In this document: positions 8,071-16,683 of the stretch, piece by piece | How positions within the stretch are numbered: the first letter of the stretch is position 1 | Layout: every line of letters begins with the position of its first letter | DNA from: Zunongwangia atlantica 22II14-10F7 | Lineage (GTDB): Bacteria > Bacteroidota > Bacteroidia > Flavobacteriales > Flavobacteriaceae | Direction of reading: 5' to 3' | Assembly: GCF_002094855.1 (NCBI RefSeq) | Contig: NZ_ARYN01000018.1 | Span: 35,685 to 99,684, forward strand | Length of the DNA stretch: 64,000 nt | Notes under the pieces: model-generated | What the model was told of the DNA's origin: nothing | Database searches by the model: none | The model's input: the letters and a program-made list of their open reading frames with translations, nothing else | Translations under genes and position numbers: made by a program

Positions 8071-9046
8071 TACTTGTCATTGAATTTTCGTAATAATTTT
8101 TATTTCGAGCTTCAGCTTCAAAACCATCTTTTGCTCTACTTCCAACAGCTTTTAATATTTCATTTTTGATATTTTCTTCAGAATTTTCAGCACGAAGAAT
8201 ATCGCGAATATTTCGATCGGAACTGGCGTAAAGGCAGGTAATAACATCGCCGGTAGCGGTAATCCTTAAGCGGTTACAGCTTCCGCAGAAATTACGGGTA
8301 AAACTTGGGATGATTCCAAAACTACCCTCAAAACCTGCAATCTTATAATTTACTGAAGTCGAAGTTTTTTCAGAAGAAAGCTTTTCGATATTTGGGTAAT
8401 AGGAAGCGATATAATTGTAAATCGCTTTATGATTCCATTTTATGGTTTGGAAATTTTTGCTTCCACCGTTAAAAGGCATTTCTTCTAAAAAACGAACCGA
8501 AACCGGATAATGTCGCGTTAGATCTTCCAAAATCGGAATCATATCTTCAGTATTCTGCCCGTCTAATGCGATAAAATTCACCTTTACATTAAAATCTTCC
8601 TGAATCAACTTGATCAAATTGCCATAAACTGTTTCAAACTGGTCACGCCGAGTTACTTTTTTAAAAGTTTCTGGAGTGATAGAATCCAGGCTCAAATTGA
8701 TGTTTTTTATGCCTAATTCTTTTAACTCAGGAATATGCTGCCCAATTAAAGTTGCGTTTGTGGTAATGCTAATATCTTCGAGTTTTGGGAGCACAGAAAG
8801 TTTACGAAGCAATATCATTAAATCTTTGCGAACAAAAGGTTCGCCGCCGGTAATCCTGATCTTTGTGATGCCCTGTTCTACCAAAGTTTTGCTTAAGCGA
8901 TATAACTCATCGATCGATAGTAGTTTATCTTTTTTTGCAAAATTAATTCCGCTTTCTGGCATGCAATAATTGCATCGCAAGTTACAACGGTCGGTCACCG
9001 CTAGTCGCAGGTAATTAATTTTTCTTTGGTGATTATCTATAAGCAT
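8060..9046 (-). CDS. moaA: GTP 3',8-cyclase MoaA (radical SAM)
   Basis: This 328-residue radical SAM enzyme converts GTP to the 8,3'-cyclo intermediate. The SAM-cluster motif CNLRCNYC places cysteines at 21, 25 and 28. The second 4Fe-4S cluster uses the C-terminal FCGSCNRLRIT...CLYA motif. The protein ends in Gly-Gly, as MoaA proteins do for binding and activation. GGEPFVRKD is present after the first cluster. It starts at an ATG 33 nt after moaE and its last codons contain the moaC start. Confidence 0.95.
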   Translation of the reverse strand: MLIDNHQRKINYLRLAVTDRCNLRCNYCMPESGINFAKKDKLLSIDELYRLSKTLVEQGITKIRITGGEPFVRKDLMILLRKLSVLPKLEDISITTNATLIGQHIPELKELGIKNINLSLDSITPETFKKVTRRDQFETVYGNLIKLIQEDFNVKVNFIALDGQNTEDMIPILEDLTRHYPVSVRFLEEMPFNGGSKNFQTIKWNHKAIYNYIASYYPNIEKLSSEKTSTSVNYKIAGFEGSFGIIPSFTRNFCGSCNRLRITATGDVITCLYASSDRNIRDILRAENSEENIKNEILKAVGSRAKDGFEAEARNKNYYENSMTSIGG

Positions 9047-9079
9047 TAACGTCTTCTTTTGGGGATTTAAAATGTGCGA

Positions 9080-9499
9080 TTATGGATGCGGTGTCACCCA
9101 AACTTCGTCTTTACCGTCGAAAAATTCTTTTTTCCAGATGGGAACTTTTTCTTTTAGCGTATCGATTAAAAATCTACAGGCTTCAAAGCAATCATCGCGA
9201 TGTGCAGAGGAAGCACCCACAAGCACAACGGGTTCTTCAACTTTCTTATCGCCAACCGCGTGCTGCATAATAAGTCGGTTTAAATTCCATTGCTTACTTG
9301 CTGCCTCTGCGATCTTCTCCATTTCTTTAAGCGCCATCGCTTCGTAGGCTTCAAAAAAAAGGGAGTTTACTTTTTGATTTTGGGTAGTATCACGAACAGC
9401 GCCTATAAAAACACAAATTCCACCGCTTGCAGGGTGGGAAAGGTCTTTATGGATCAAAGACGGATCGATATTTTCTATAATTTCAATTTTCTTTTCCAT
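9080..9499 (-). CDS. moaE: Molybdopterin synthase catalytic subunit MoaE
   Basis: This 139-residue large subunit of molybdopterin synthase transfers sulfur from MoaD thiocarboxylate to cPMP. The blocks GGICVFIGAVRDTTQ, SSAHRDDCFEACRFLID and LKEKVPIWKKEFF are typical of MoaE, the last containing the conserved lysines that attack the MoaD C-terminus. It lies 31 nt downstream of moaD, as expected for the two subunits of one enzyme. Confidence 0.93.
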   Translation of the reverse strand: MEKKIEIIENIDPSLIHKDLSHPASGGICVFIGAVRDTTQNQKVNSLFFEAYEAMALKEMEKIAEAASKQWNLNRLIMQHAVGDKKVEEPVVLVGASSAHRDDCFEACRFLIDTLKEKVPIWKKEFFDGKDEVWVTPHP

Positions 9500-9530
9500 A
9501 TATCCCTAGTTAAGGATCCTTCAAACTTCA

Positions 9531-9767
9531 TTAACCTCCGCTAACCGGTGGAATAATTGCGATCTCATTTTCTGCGGAAATTAATTTTTCATCACTGGCA
9601 TATTCTTCGTCTACAGCGATAGCCAGAGAAGAAAGCTTCGCAAATTCCGGATATTTTTTGATGAGCTCCTGCTTTAATTCGGCTACATTTTTAGCTTTAA
9701 AAGAAGGCTCTTCCAGCACCTGATTTCCTACAATATCTTTCGCAACTCCGAAAAGTAAGATTTTCAT
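9531..9767 (-). CDS. moaD: Molybdopterin synthase sulfur-carrier subunit MoaD
   Basis: This 78-residue ubiquitin-like protein ends in PPVSGG. The terminal Gly-Gly is the site of adenylation and thiocarboxylation. It begins MKILLFGVAKDI, the usual first strand of MoaD. It is the first gene of the eleven-gene minus-strand cofactor block and is transcribed divergently from xdhC. Confidence 0.92.
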   Translation of the reverse strand: MKILLFGVAKDIVGNQVLEEPSFKAKNVAELKQELIKKYPEFAKLSSLAIAVDEEYASDEKLISAENEIAIIPPVSGG

Positions 9768-10022
9768 TTTTTAAGGTAAATATAAAAGCTGAATTGCACA
9801 ATCACTTATGAAATTCAAACTTTCCTTTAGTAAGTTTCTAAAATTAAGAAAGATTTAAGAGCTATTGCTCAAATTGAAGCTATTCTATTGATTAATTTCA
9901 AAATTGATTTTAAAATGTGCAGTTTTACAAGTGAATTTTAAACTATGAAAAACAATCTGTTTACATCCTGATATTGTAGATTTAAGCAGAGAAAATTTAG
10001 CTTGTAGAGGAAATGAATAAAA
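9768..10022. promoter_or_regulatory. Divergent intergenic region between moaD and xdhC
   Basis: This AT-rich 255-nt region must hold the promoters for both divergent operons. I see no gene, no strong hairpin and no clear Moco-riboswitch-like structure. On the plus strand TAGATTTA (9977-9984) resembles a -7 box, but no well-spaced -33 TTTG accompanies it. A GAGGAAA sequence upstream of the xdhC ATG could serve as a ribosome site. Confidence 0.4.
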
Positions 10023-11033
10023 ATGACACACGAGTTTAAAGAAATAATAAGTCAGGTTTTACAAAATCAGCAACAAGGGAAACGAAGTGTTTTGGCAAGT
10101 GTGGTTGCATTAGATGGTTCGTCTTACCGAAAACCGGGCGTTAGAATGTTGATCACTGAAGATGGAGGAATGACCGGAGCTGTGAGTGGTGGTTGTGTAG
10201 AAAAAGATGTTTTGTTAGAAGCACAAACCGTATTAAAAACCGGAGTCGCAAAAATGATGACCTACGATGGCCGGTATCGTTTAGGATGCGAAGGCATTTT
10301 ATATATTTTACTGGAGCCTGTGGCGATTTCTTCGGAATTTGAGCAGTTATTTTTTCAGCAAATTGAGAATAGAAAATCCTTTAAAATTGATTCGTTTTTT
10401 AGAAAGGAAGTCGGTGAATTTGAAGCTTTAGAATCTTTAATTGATTTTGGAGAAAGGCAATTTTCGATGACTTCAAGAGAATTAGCAGATCATTCTGGTT
10501 TAGAAAAATTTAGTCAGCAGTTACCGGCGATTTCAAGATTAATTTTGATCGGTGCTGAACATGATGCTGTAAAATTAGGACTTTCGGCGTCTCAATTAGG
10601 TTGGGAGGTAAGCATTATTTCTTCGCCTAGAGATCCTAAAACCACAGAAAATTTCCCCGGAAGTAAAGAAGTTTTAGCGATCGATCCAGAGCAGGCGAAA
10701 GATTTGGAAATCGATAGCCAAACCGCGGTTGTTCTAATGACGCATAATTATGCACGTGATCTTCACTTTTTGCTATCGATAAAAGATAAAGATCCTTTTT
10801 ACATTGGTATTTTAGGTTCGACCAAGCGTCGTGAAAAAATGTATAATGAATTGATCGAAATGCAAAATGATATCGAATTTGATTTTTTCGATAAGCTTTA
10901 TGGCCCGGCCGGAATTGATATCGGCGCGATAACTCCAGAAGAAATTGCTGTTTCGATCTTAGCAGAAATTTTGGCAGTAAAACGAGGAAAATCGATTCCG
11001 TCTTTACGAGAAAAAATGGGCGCTATACACTAA
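10023..11033 (+). CDS. XdhC/CoxI-family molybdoenzyme maturation factor
   Basis: This 336-residue protein has the two-part XdhC architecture: an N-terminal XdhC_CoxI domain (SVLASVVALDGSSYRKPG, GAVSGGCVEKDVLLEA) and a C-terminal Rossmann domain (ILIGAEHDAVKLG region, GILGSTKRREKM, GPAGIDIGAITPEEIAVSI). XdhC proteins receive the matured cofactor, protect it during sulfuration and insert it into xanthine-oxidase-family enzymes. It is followed after 11 nt by a MocA-like gene on the same strand. It should therefore serve the molybdoenzyme at the start of the window, about 9 kb away across the moa/mod block. Confidence 0.88.
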   Translation: MTHEFKEIISQVLQNQQQGKRSVLASVVALDGSSYRKPGVRMLITEDGGMTGAVSGGCVEKDVLLEAQTVLKTGVAKMMTYDGRYRLGCEGILYILLEPVAISSEFEQLFFQQIENRKSFKIDSFFRKEVGEFEALESLIDFGERQFSMTSRELADHSGLEKFSQQLPAISRLILIGAEHDAVKLGLSASQLGWEVSIISSPRDPKTTENFPGSKEVLAIDPEQAKDLEIDSQTAVVLMTHNYARDLHFLLSIKDKDPFYIGILGSTKRREKMYNELIEMQNDIEFDFFDKLYGPAGIDIGAITPEEIAVSILAEILAVKRGKSIPSLREKMGAIH

Positions 11034-11044
11034 GATTCGATAAA

Positions 11045-11635
11045 ATGAATACAGATTTTAAAGTTGCAGTTTTGGTACTTGCCGCTGGTGCTTCCCGAAG
11101 AATGAACGATATAAAGCAAATTTTAGCTTTTAAGGATTCTACGCTTTTAGAAAATGCTTTGAAAACAGCCAAAATGAGCAAAAATGATCAGGTTTTTTGT
11201 GTTTTAGGAGCAAATAAGGAAGAAATTCAGCAAAAAGTAGATTTTCAGAGTATAGAAATTATCCAAAATGACGATTGGAATGAGGGTTTAGGGAAATCTA
11301 TTGCGGTTGGAGTAGAAGCTATTCAGAATTGTAAAGATTATGACGGAATTTTAGTGATGTTGGGCGATCAGCCGTTTATTTCTTCAGAATATTTGGATAA
11401 AATGATCGAGAAATATAACGAAAATCAATCAGAGATCGTTGCCACCAGTTATTCAGGGAAGCCGGGTGTTCCTGCATTATTTCCGCAGAAAATCTTTTCA
11501 GAATTAACGAAACTTAGTGGTGATAGCGGCGCAAAAGAGTTATTGCGAGGTGAGAAAAATATCGTAAAACTCGAAGCTGAAAACACATTTGATGTCGATA
11601 GCCCCGAGGATTATAAAAAGGTTTTGAGATTTTAG
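11045..11635 (+). CDS. MocA-like molybdenum cofactor cytidylyl/nucleotidyltransferase
   Basis: This 196-residue NTP-transferase has the nucleotide-binding motif LAAGASRRMN (about 12-21), a lysine-containing segment IKQILAF and the metal site VMLGDQPFIS. MocA transfers CMP to Mo-molybdopterin, the form used by E. coli PaoABC-type aldehyde oxidoreductases. The pairing with XdhC supports MocA rather than MobA, which is encoded separately at 6842-7438. CTP against GTP preference cannot be proved from the motifs I can read. Confidence 0.75.
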   Translation: MNTDFKVAVLVLAAGASRRMNDIKQILAFKDSTLLENALKTAKMSKNDQVFCVLGANKEEIQQKVDFQSIEIIQNDDWNEGLGKSIAVGVEAIQNCKDYDGILVMLGDQPFISSEYLDKMIEKYNENQSEIVATSYSGKPGVPALFPQKIFSELTKLSGDSGAKELLRGEKNIVKLEAENTFDVDSPEDYKKVLRF

Positions 11636-11875
11636 CTCTCAGCTCTCAGCCGTCAGCTTTTAGTGATTTTGAGATTCAATACTGAAAATTCAACATTAAT
11701 CAACTTCAAATTATAATTTTTCCGAATAAAAAAAATATCACATTTTCAAGGTCTCAGCTTTCAGTATTAATTAGGTTTAATCTTCAAATTATAACATTTT
11801 CAAATTAATCACCGAATCTTCACATCACGACATTACCATATTACCGAATTAACAAATCATCACATTGTCTAACGT
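11636..11875. repeat. Repeat-word spacer between convergent genes
   Basis: This 240-nt spacer starts directly at the mocA-like stop codon with CTCAGCTCTCAGCCGTCAGC words. An ATTCAATACTGAAAATTCAA run and a second TCTCAGCTTTCAGT copy (11753-11766) follow, and it ends with a CACATCACGACATTACCATA run. The order matches the spacers at 4683 and 7446. No classical terminator hairpin is obvious between these convergent genes. Confidence 0.65.
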
Positions 11876-13678
11876 TTACAACGCATAAATAAGTGCAGCG
11901 TAAGCAGGAATATTTACTTTACCTGTCCATGGTTTTTGGTCGGTTTCTTCATGAATTTTTTCGATATCTTCAACCGGTAGATCAGAGAAATCCTGGTCGT
12001 ATCCTTTCCAGGAGCTGTTAAATTTTATTTTCCAGTTTTTATCTTCTTCAACACCAATTCCGTAGTCTTCAAAATCCTTATTTCCGAAGTTAAGAATAAT
12101 GAGAACAGACTGCTCATCCATATTTCGTTTGTAAGCCAGAATCTTATTTTCCTGGTTAAAATGTATAATTTCGGTTTGCTGACCTTGGAGTCCGCCTGCA
12201 CCTTCAGTTTCACCGGTTGTTAGTTTAATTAGATCTGCGCTTAAATGATCGATTCCTTCCAGTCGGTTTAATTTATCCCAATTAAGCTCCTCGGTATCTT
12301 TAAAATAGCCGTCTTCCAAAAATTCCTGTCCCTGGAAGATCATTGGAATACCGGGAGACGTCATCACCAAAACTAATCCCAAAATGGCCCTTTTCTTCGC
12401 AAACGCACTTTCAGCATCACCAGGTTGAATTTCTTCAGGAACTCTGGCTTTGCCGTTAGCCACTTCATCGTGGGATTCAGTGTAAATCACGCGATTGAAA
12501 ACATCGTAGTTATATTTGTAAAGAATAGCATCGACGATTTTTTGTAGATCGCGATCATTATCATTTAGCTGAGTTAAAACTTCTCGAACTGGATGCACGA
12601 ACTTCATATCCCATTGCGTTGCGTAACCAATGCCACCATTTTCGGTAGAAGCCGTGATAATATTATCGGCCTTTAGATCTTCAGCAATGGTAATAATATA
12701 GGGGTATTTATGTCGAATTTCAGCATTAATATCTCGCATCATAATGATACCTTCTAAAATTTCAGTATCAAAACCTAATCCACCACCTTCGTAACGAATA
12801 TAGGATGTGGCGTCCATTCGCAAACCATCACAATGATATTTCTCGATCCACATCAAGGCATTATCCCTAAAATACTGTCTAACTTCTGGCCGGCCATAAT
12901 CTGGTCGAGTATCGCCCCAGGGCGTATCACTACGGTGATCGTTATAAAAATAAATTCCGCCTTTATCATTTTCGTGCCAGCCATCAAACTGCCAAAGATC
13001 TACATCAGATGGCCCTAAGTGATTATATACGACATCCATAATAACACCAATTCCTTTTTGATGTGCTGTTTTTATTAGCTGAAATAAACCATCTGGACCA
13101 CCATAATCCTGCTCGATAGCAAAAGGATGTGCAGGATTGTAACCCCATGAAATTCCACCGGCAAATTCGGCTACCGGAAGTAATTCGATACAATTAATGC
13201 CAAGTGATTTTAGGTAATCCAGTTTTTCGATAACATCCTGAAATGTACCAACGGAATTGGGATCTTTACGATTGAAAGTACCTACATGAAGTTCGTAGAT
13301 CACTAGCGAATTCCAGCTTGGTAATTGATAGTTATCATCTTCCCAATCAAAATCCAGATCTCTGATTATCGAATTGCCGTCGCTGTTGGTTACTTCAAAA
13401 GCGTATGGATCATTTTTAAACAACGATATTTCGCCATTTTCGATATAATATTTATACTGATCTCCTTTTTTAGCTTTGTCTGTTGTTCCCGCCCAATAAC
13501 CATTTTCTTCAGATTCTAATTCAAGATCATCATTATTCCAATCGTTAAAATCTCCAACTACCGAAACTCGATTAGCATTTGGCGCCCAAACTCTAAAGGT
13601 GGTGTAATTATTTTCGATTATTGCACCCATACCAGCAGAAGGAGCAATGGGATAACTTAAAACATTTTCGTTCTTCAT
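11876..13678 (-). CDS. GH13 alpha-amylase-family protein, branching-enzyme/TreZ-like
   Basis: This 600-residue cytoplasmic protein (no signal peptide) has an N-terminal CBM48-like domain (about 18-110, TTFRVWAPNANRVSVVGDFN) and a GH13 barrel. Conserved regions are DVVYNH (215-220), GLRMDA with nucleophile Asp289, IAED with acid Glu333, and SHDEVANG with Asp404. YELHVGTF and the WGY...YGGPDG block resemble glycogen branching enzymes and malto-oligosyltrehalose trehalohydrolase. The most likely reaction is alpha-1,4-glucan branching or hydrolysis, but the exact activity is undecided. An ATG at 13678 is preferred to a TTG two codons upstream. Its job looks unrelated to the pectin locus. Confidence 0.8.
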   Translation of the reverse strand: MKNENVLSYPIAPSAGMGAIIENNYTTFRVWAPNANRVSVVGDFNDWNNDDLELESEENGYWAGTTDKAKKGDQYKYYIENGEISLFKNDPYAFEVTNSDGNSIIRDLDFDWEDDNYQLPSWNSLVIYELHVGTFNRKDPNSVGTFQDVIEKLDYLKSLGINCIELLPVAEFAGGISWGYNPAHPFAIEQDYGGPDGLFQLIKTAHQKGIGVIMDVVYNHLGPSDVDLWQFDGWHENDKGGIYFYNDHRSDTPWGDTRPDYGRPEVRQYFRDNALMWIEKYHCDGLRMDATSYIRYEGGGLGFDTEILEGIIMMRDINAEIRHKYPYIITIAEDLKADNIITASTENGGIGYATQWDMKFVHPVREVLTQLNDNDRDLQKIVDAILYKYNYDVFNRVIYTESHDEVANGKARVPEEIQPGDAESAFAKKRAILGLVLVMTSPGIPMIFQGQEFLEDGYFKDTEELNWDKLNRLEGIDHLSADLIKLTTGETEGAGGLQGQQTEIIHFNQENKILAYKRNMDEQSVLIILNFGNKDFEDYGIGVEEDKNWKIKFNSSWKGYDQDFSDLPVEDIEKIHEETDQKPWTGKVNIPAYAALIYAL

Positions 13679-13778
13679 CTTCAATTTTTTATTCTAATTT
13701 AATACCCAGTTTGATTGTATGATTTTAATTGTGAGATATTTAACCTGCTGTGAATTATTTAAGAATTTTGTCATTTTT

Positions 13779-13822
13779 CAGGAAAGAACAGGATGAGTAA
13801 CTTCTGGCAATTATTAGCTTTG
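13779..13822 (+). promoter_or_regulatory. Predicted regulated promoter of the GH115-uxuA operon (shared direct-repeat element)
   Basis: CAGGAAAGAACAGGATGA at 13779-13796 matches the CAG-N7-CAGGA element found at four other promoters. It is followed 18 nt later by a perfect -7 box TAGCTTTG at 13815-13822. The predicted start site is about 10 nt before the GH115 ATG. It is the most divergent of the five copies: spacing is 18 instead of 19, and the last two bases are GA instead of AC. Confidence 0.55.
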
Positions 13823-13839
13823 AGGTATAAATTATATCT

Positions 13840-16677
13840 ATGTCTAAAATAAATTTGATATTTAGCTTACTAATTTTAGTTTCAATACAGAGTTTTGCTT
13901 TTCAGCAGGCAAATTTAGATCGAAAGGATGTAGATTTTGTTTATTATGATGTAAACGGAACTTCGCTAGATTCTATTTCCGCTCATTTACTGGCAGAAGA
14001 TATTTTCAAAATTACCGGTGAAAAACCTGAAGTTTTAACGTCTGATAAAGCTATTTCAGAAAACTCGATTCTTATCGGGAGTATCAATTCTGAATTTATT
14101 CAAGAACAACTTTCAGAAGAAATTCCGGCTTCTTTTCAGCAACTAAAAGAAAGTTATTACCAAGGGTGGTCAAAAGATCAAACGCATTTTATCATTGCCG
14201 GAACCGATGCTCGCGGAACAGCTTTTGGTGTATTCGATTTTTCTAAATTGAACGGTGTTTCACCATGGTATTGGTGGGCTGATGTTCCTGTAGAGCAAAA
14301 AACAAAATTGGATTTTCCAGCCGAATCGTACTTTTCTAAAGAGCCATCGGTAGAGTTTCGTGGTATTTTTTTAAATGATGAAGATTGGGGATTACAGCCG
14401 TGGGCAGAGAATACTTTTGAGTCTGAAACAGGAGATATTGGACCCAAAACTTACGCAAAAATCTTTGAGTTGCTTCTACGCTTAAAAGCCAACACCATTT
14501 GGCCGGCGATGCATCCGTCTACCAAAGCCTTTTTTCATTATCCCGGAAATCCTAAAATGGCCGAAAAATACCATATTGTTTTGGGTAGTTCGCATGCCGA
14601 ACCAATGTTACGGAACAATGTAGACGAATGGACAAAAGAATTTGGGAGATTTGATTATAAAAGCAACCGTGAAACTGTTCAGAACTATTGGGATGAACGC
14701 GTAGCAGAATCTAAAGATATTGACGCGATTTTCACAGTTGGCATGCGCGGTATTCACGATAGTGGAATGGAAGGCGTGAAGAGCACGGAAGAAGCAGCGA
14801 ATTTGTTAAAAACCGTGATTGCCGATCAGCGATCTATGCTAGAAAAACATCGTGGCAAAAGTGCCTCTGAAATTCCGCAAGCCTTTACAGTGTATAAAGA
14901 AGTTTTGAATTTGTACGATCACGGGATGCAGTTACCGGAAGATATTACACTGGTTTGGACGGATGATAATTATGGATACATCAGACGTTTGGGAAATGAG
15001 CAGGAGCGTGCCCGAAGCGGTGGTGCCGGAGTTTATTATCATGCGTCATATTGGGGACGCCCGCACGATTATTTGTGGTTAAGCACTACTAATCCTGCTT
15101 TGATTTGGGAAGAAATGCACAAGGCCTATCAAATGAACGCTAAAAAAATATGGATTTTAAATGTAGGCGATATCAAACCGGCAGAGTACAACATGCAGTT
15201 TTTTATGGATATGGCTTATGACATGGAAAAATTTGATGCACCTGAAAAGATTGAAAAACATAGAAATCAATTTTATAAAGATATCTTCGGAAATGATCTT
15301 GGAAATGAAGTTTCAGCCATCAGAAAAGAATATTATCAACTGGCCTGGGAACGCAAACCGGAGTTTATGGGATGGAGTCAAACCGAACCAACAACTGAGG
15401 TAAAGTCAACCGACTATTCGCCTTTTGATTTTGGAGATGAAATTCAACATAGATTAAACGCATATCAAAGTTTAGCACATAAAACAGATTCAATTTTCAA
15501 GAAATTACCAGCCGATTTAAAAGATAGTTATTTCCAGTTGGTACACTATCCGATAAAAGGTGCTGCGTTGATGAATGAAAAACAATTGAACAGAGATTTG
15601 GCTGAAAAATATGCTAAACAAGGCCGACTTTCAGCTAAAAAATATCAGCGAAAGTCAGTAAACGCTTATGATAGTGTTCAGCAGTTAACAGACCAATACA
15701 ATCAGGTTATTTCAGAAGGAAAATGGAACGGGATGATGTCTATGAAACCAAGAAATCTGCCTGTTTTTCACAAACCTGAGTTTAAGGATAGTATTCAGCA
15801 TATCGAGAAAACCGCTTCGTTTTTTATAGAAGGCGGTAGCAAAAATCAATTGCCTAATTTCTATAAAGGAACGAATGAAACCTATTTTATTGATGTTTTT
15901 TTAAGTCAGACTGAAACTGTAAAATGGAGTTTAGATGATGTGCCAGAATATGTAATGGTTTCCACTAAAAATGGAGAATTAAATGCCGATTTTGGGCAAT
16001 TTCAGCAACGAATTTATTTCAAAATCGATTGGGATAAATTCGGAAACTCAACTAGAAATGAAGATAGTCTCATCCTAAAAATTGGTGATGATTTCCATGA
16101 AATTCAGCTTAAAATTAACGAATATCAGCTTAGCGAAGCTACTATTGTTGAGAAAAATTATCTTGCGGTAGTTTATGCCGAGCATTTCAAAAATAAATCA
16201 GATTCAGAAAATGGATTTTGGCAGAAAATTGGAGGTTTAGGTTATTCTGGTGCAGTAATGCAGGCAAAGCCCTTGGATCAATTGCCTTTAGATACGCTGA
16301 ATTTTAAAGAAGATCATCCAAAACTGACCTATGAAATCAACACAGAAACAATTACCGATTCGGCTGAGCTAATCATCAATGCTGTGCCAACGCATCCATT
16401 AACGAATCAGCATAAAGTTCGCATTGCAGTACAATGGGATGATGAGCCTGTTGAGGTTTTAAATTTTGAAACCTTTGGTAGAAGTGCTGTTTGGAAAGTG
16501 AATGTGTTGAGTAATAAAGCACAGGTAAAATTACCTTTAAAATTATCGAATATCGGCAAACATACTTTGAAGGTTTTTATGATAGATCAGGGAGTTGCGC
16601 TAGATTTTATTTATTTAAAAACCAAAGATATTTCGTTACCTTACACATTAATAAAGGAAACAAGCTTACAAAACTAA
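13840..16677 (+). CDS. GH115 family alpha-glucuronidase, secreted
   Basis: This 945-residue enzyme has a signal peptide (MSKINLIFSLLILVSIQSFA). GH115 enzymes remove terminal or internal (4-O-methyl)-glucuronic acid from xylan and arabinogalactan-type chains. Family-typical blocks are GVSPWYWWADVPV, EFRGIFLNDEDWGLQPW, LKANTIWPAMHPSTKAF, GSSHAEPMLRNN and VWTDDNYGYIRRL. Length fits the family (about 850-1000). It is the first gene of a three-gene operon, with uxuA only 6 nt downstream. Release of glucuronate is thus coupled to its breakdown. The promoter resembles those of the pectin locus. Confidence 0.88.
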   Translation: MSKINLIFSLLILVSIQSFAFQQANLDRKDVDFVYYDVNGTSLDSISAHLLAEDIFKITGEKPEVLTSDKAISENSILIGSINSEFIQEQLSEEIPASFQQLKESYYQGWSKDQTHFIIAGTDARGTAFGVFDFSKLNGVSPWYWWADVPVEQKTKLDFPAESYFSKEPSVEFRGIFLNDEDWGLQPWAENTFESETGDIGPKTYAKIFELLLRLKANTIWPAMHPSTKAFFHYPGNPKMAEKYHIVLGSSHAEPMLRNNVDEWTKEFGRFDYKSNRETVQNYWDERVAESKDIDAIFTVGMRGIHDSGMEGVKSTEEAANLLKTVIADQRSMLEKHRGKSASEIPQAFTVYKEVLNLYDHGMQLPEDITLVWTDDNYGYIRRLGNEQERARSGGAGVYYHASYWGRPHDYLWLSTTNPALIWEEMHKAYQMNAKKIWILNVGDIKPAEYNMQFFMDMAYDMEKFDAPEKIEKHRNQFYKDIFGNDLGNEVSAIRKEYYQLAWERKPEFMGWSQTEPTTEVKSTDYSPFDFGDEIQHRLNAYQSLAHKTDSIFKKLPADLKDSYFQLVHYPIKGAALMNEKQLNRDLAEKYAKQGRLSAKKYQRKSVNAYDSVQQLTDQYNQVISEGKWNGMMSMKPRNLPVFHKPEFKDSIQHIEKTASFFIEGGSKNQLPNFYKGTNETYFIDVFLSQTETVKWSLDDVPEYVMVSTKNGELNADFGQFQQRIYFKIDWDKFGNSTRNEDSLILKIGDDFHEIQLKINEYQLSEATIVEKNYLAVVYAEHFKNKSDSENGFWQKIGGLGYSGAVMQAKPLDQLPLDTLNFKEDHPKLTYEINTETITDSAELIINAVPTHPLTNQHKVRIAVQWDDEPVEVLNFETFGRSAVWKVNVLSNKAQVKLPLKLSNIGKHTLKVFMIDQGVALDFIYLKTKDISLPYTLIKETSLQN

Positions 16678-16683
16678 TTCATC

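Noticed and set aside
9977..9984. TAGATTTA as the xdhC promoter -7 box
   Set aside because: There is no suitably spaced -33 TTTG and such boxes occur often in AT-rich sequence, so it is mentioned only as weak evidence.
9768..10022. Molybdenum-cofactor riboswitch before moaD or xdhC
   Set aside because: No extended conserved stem structure is visible; the region is AT-rich with only short chance pairings.
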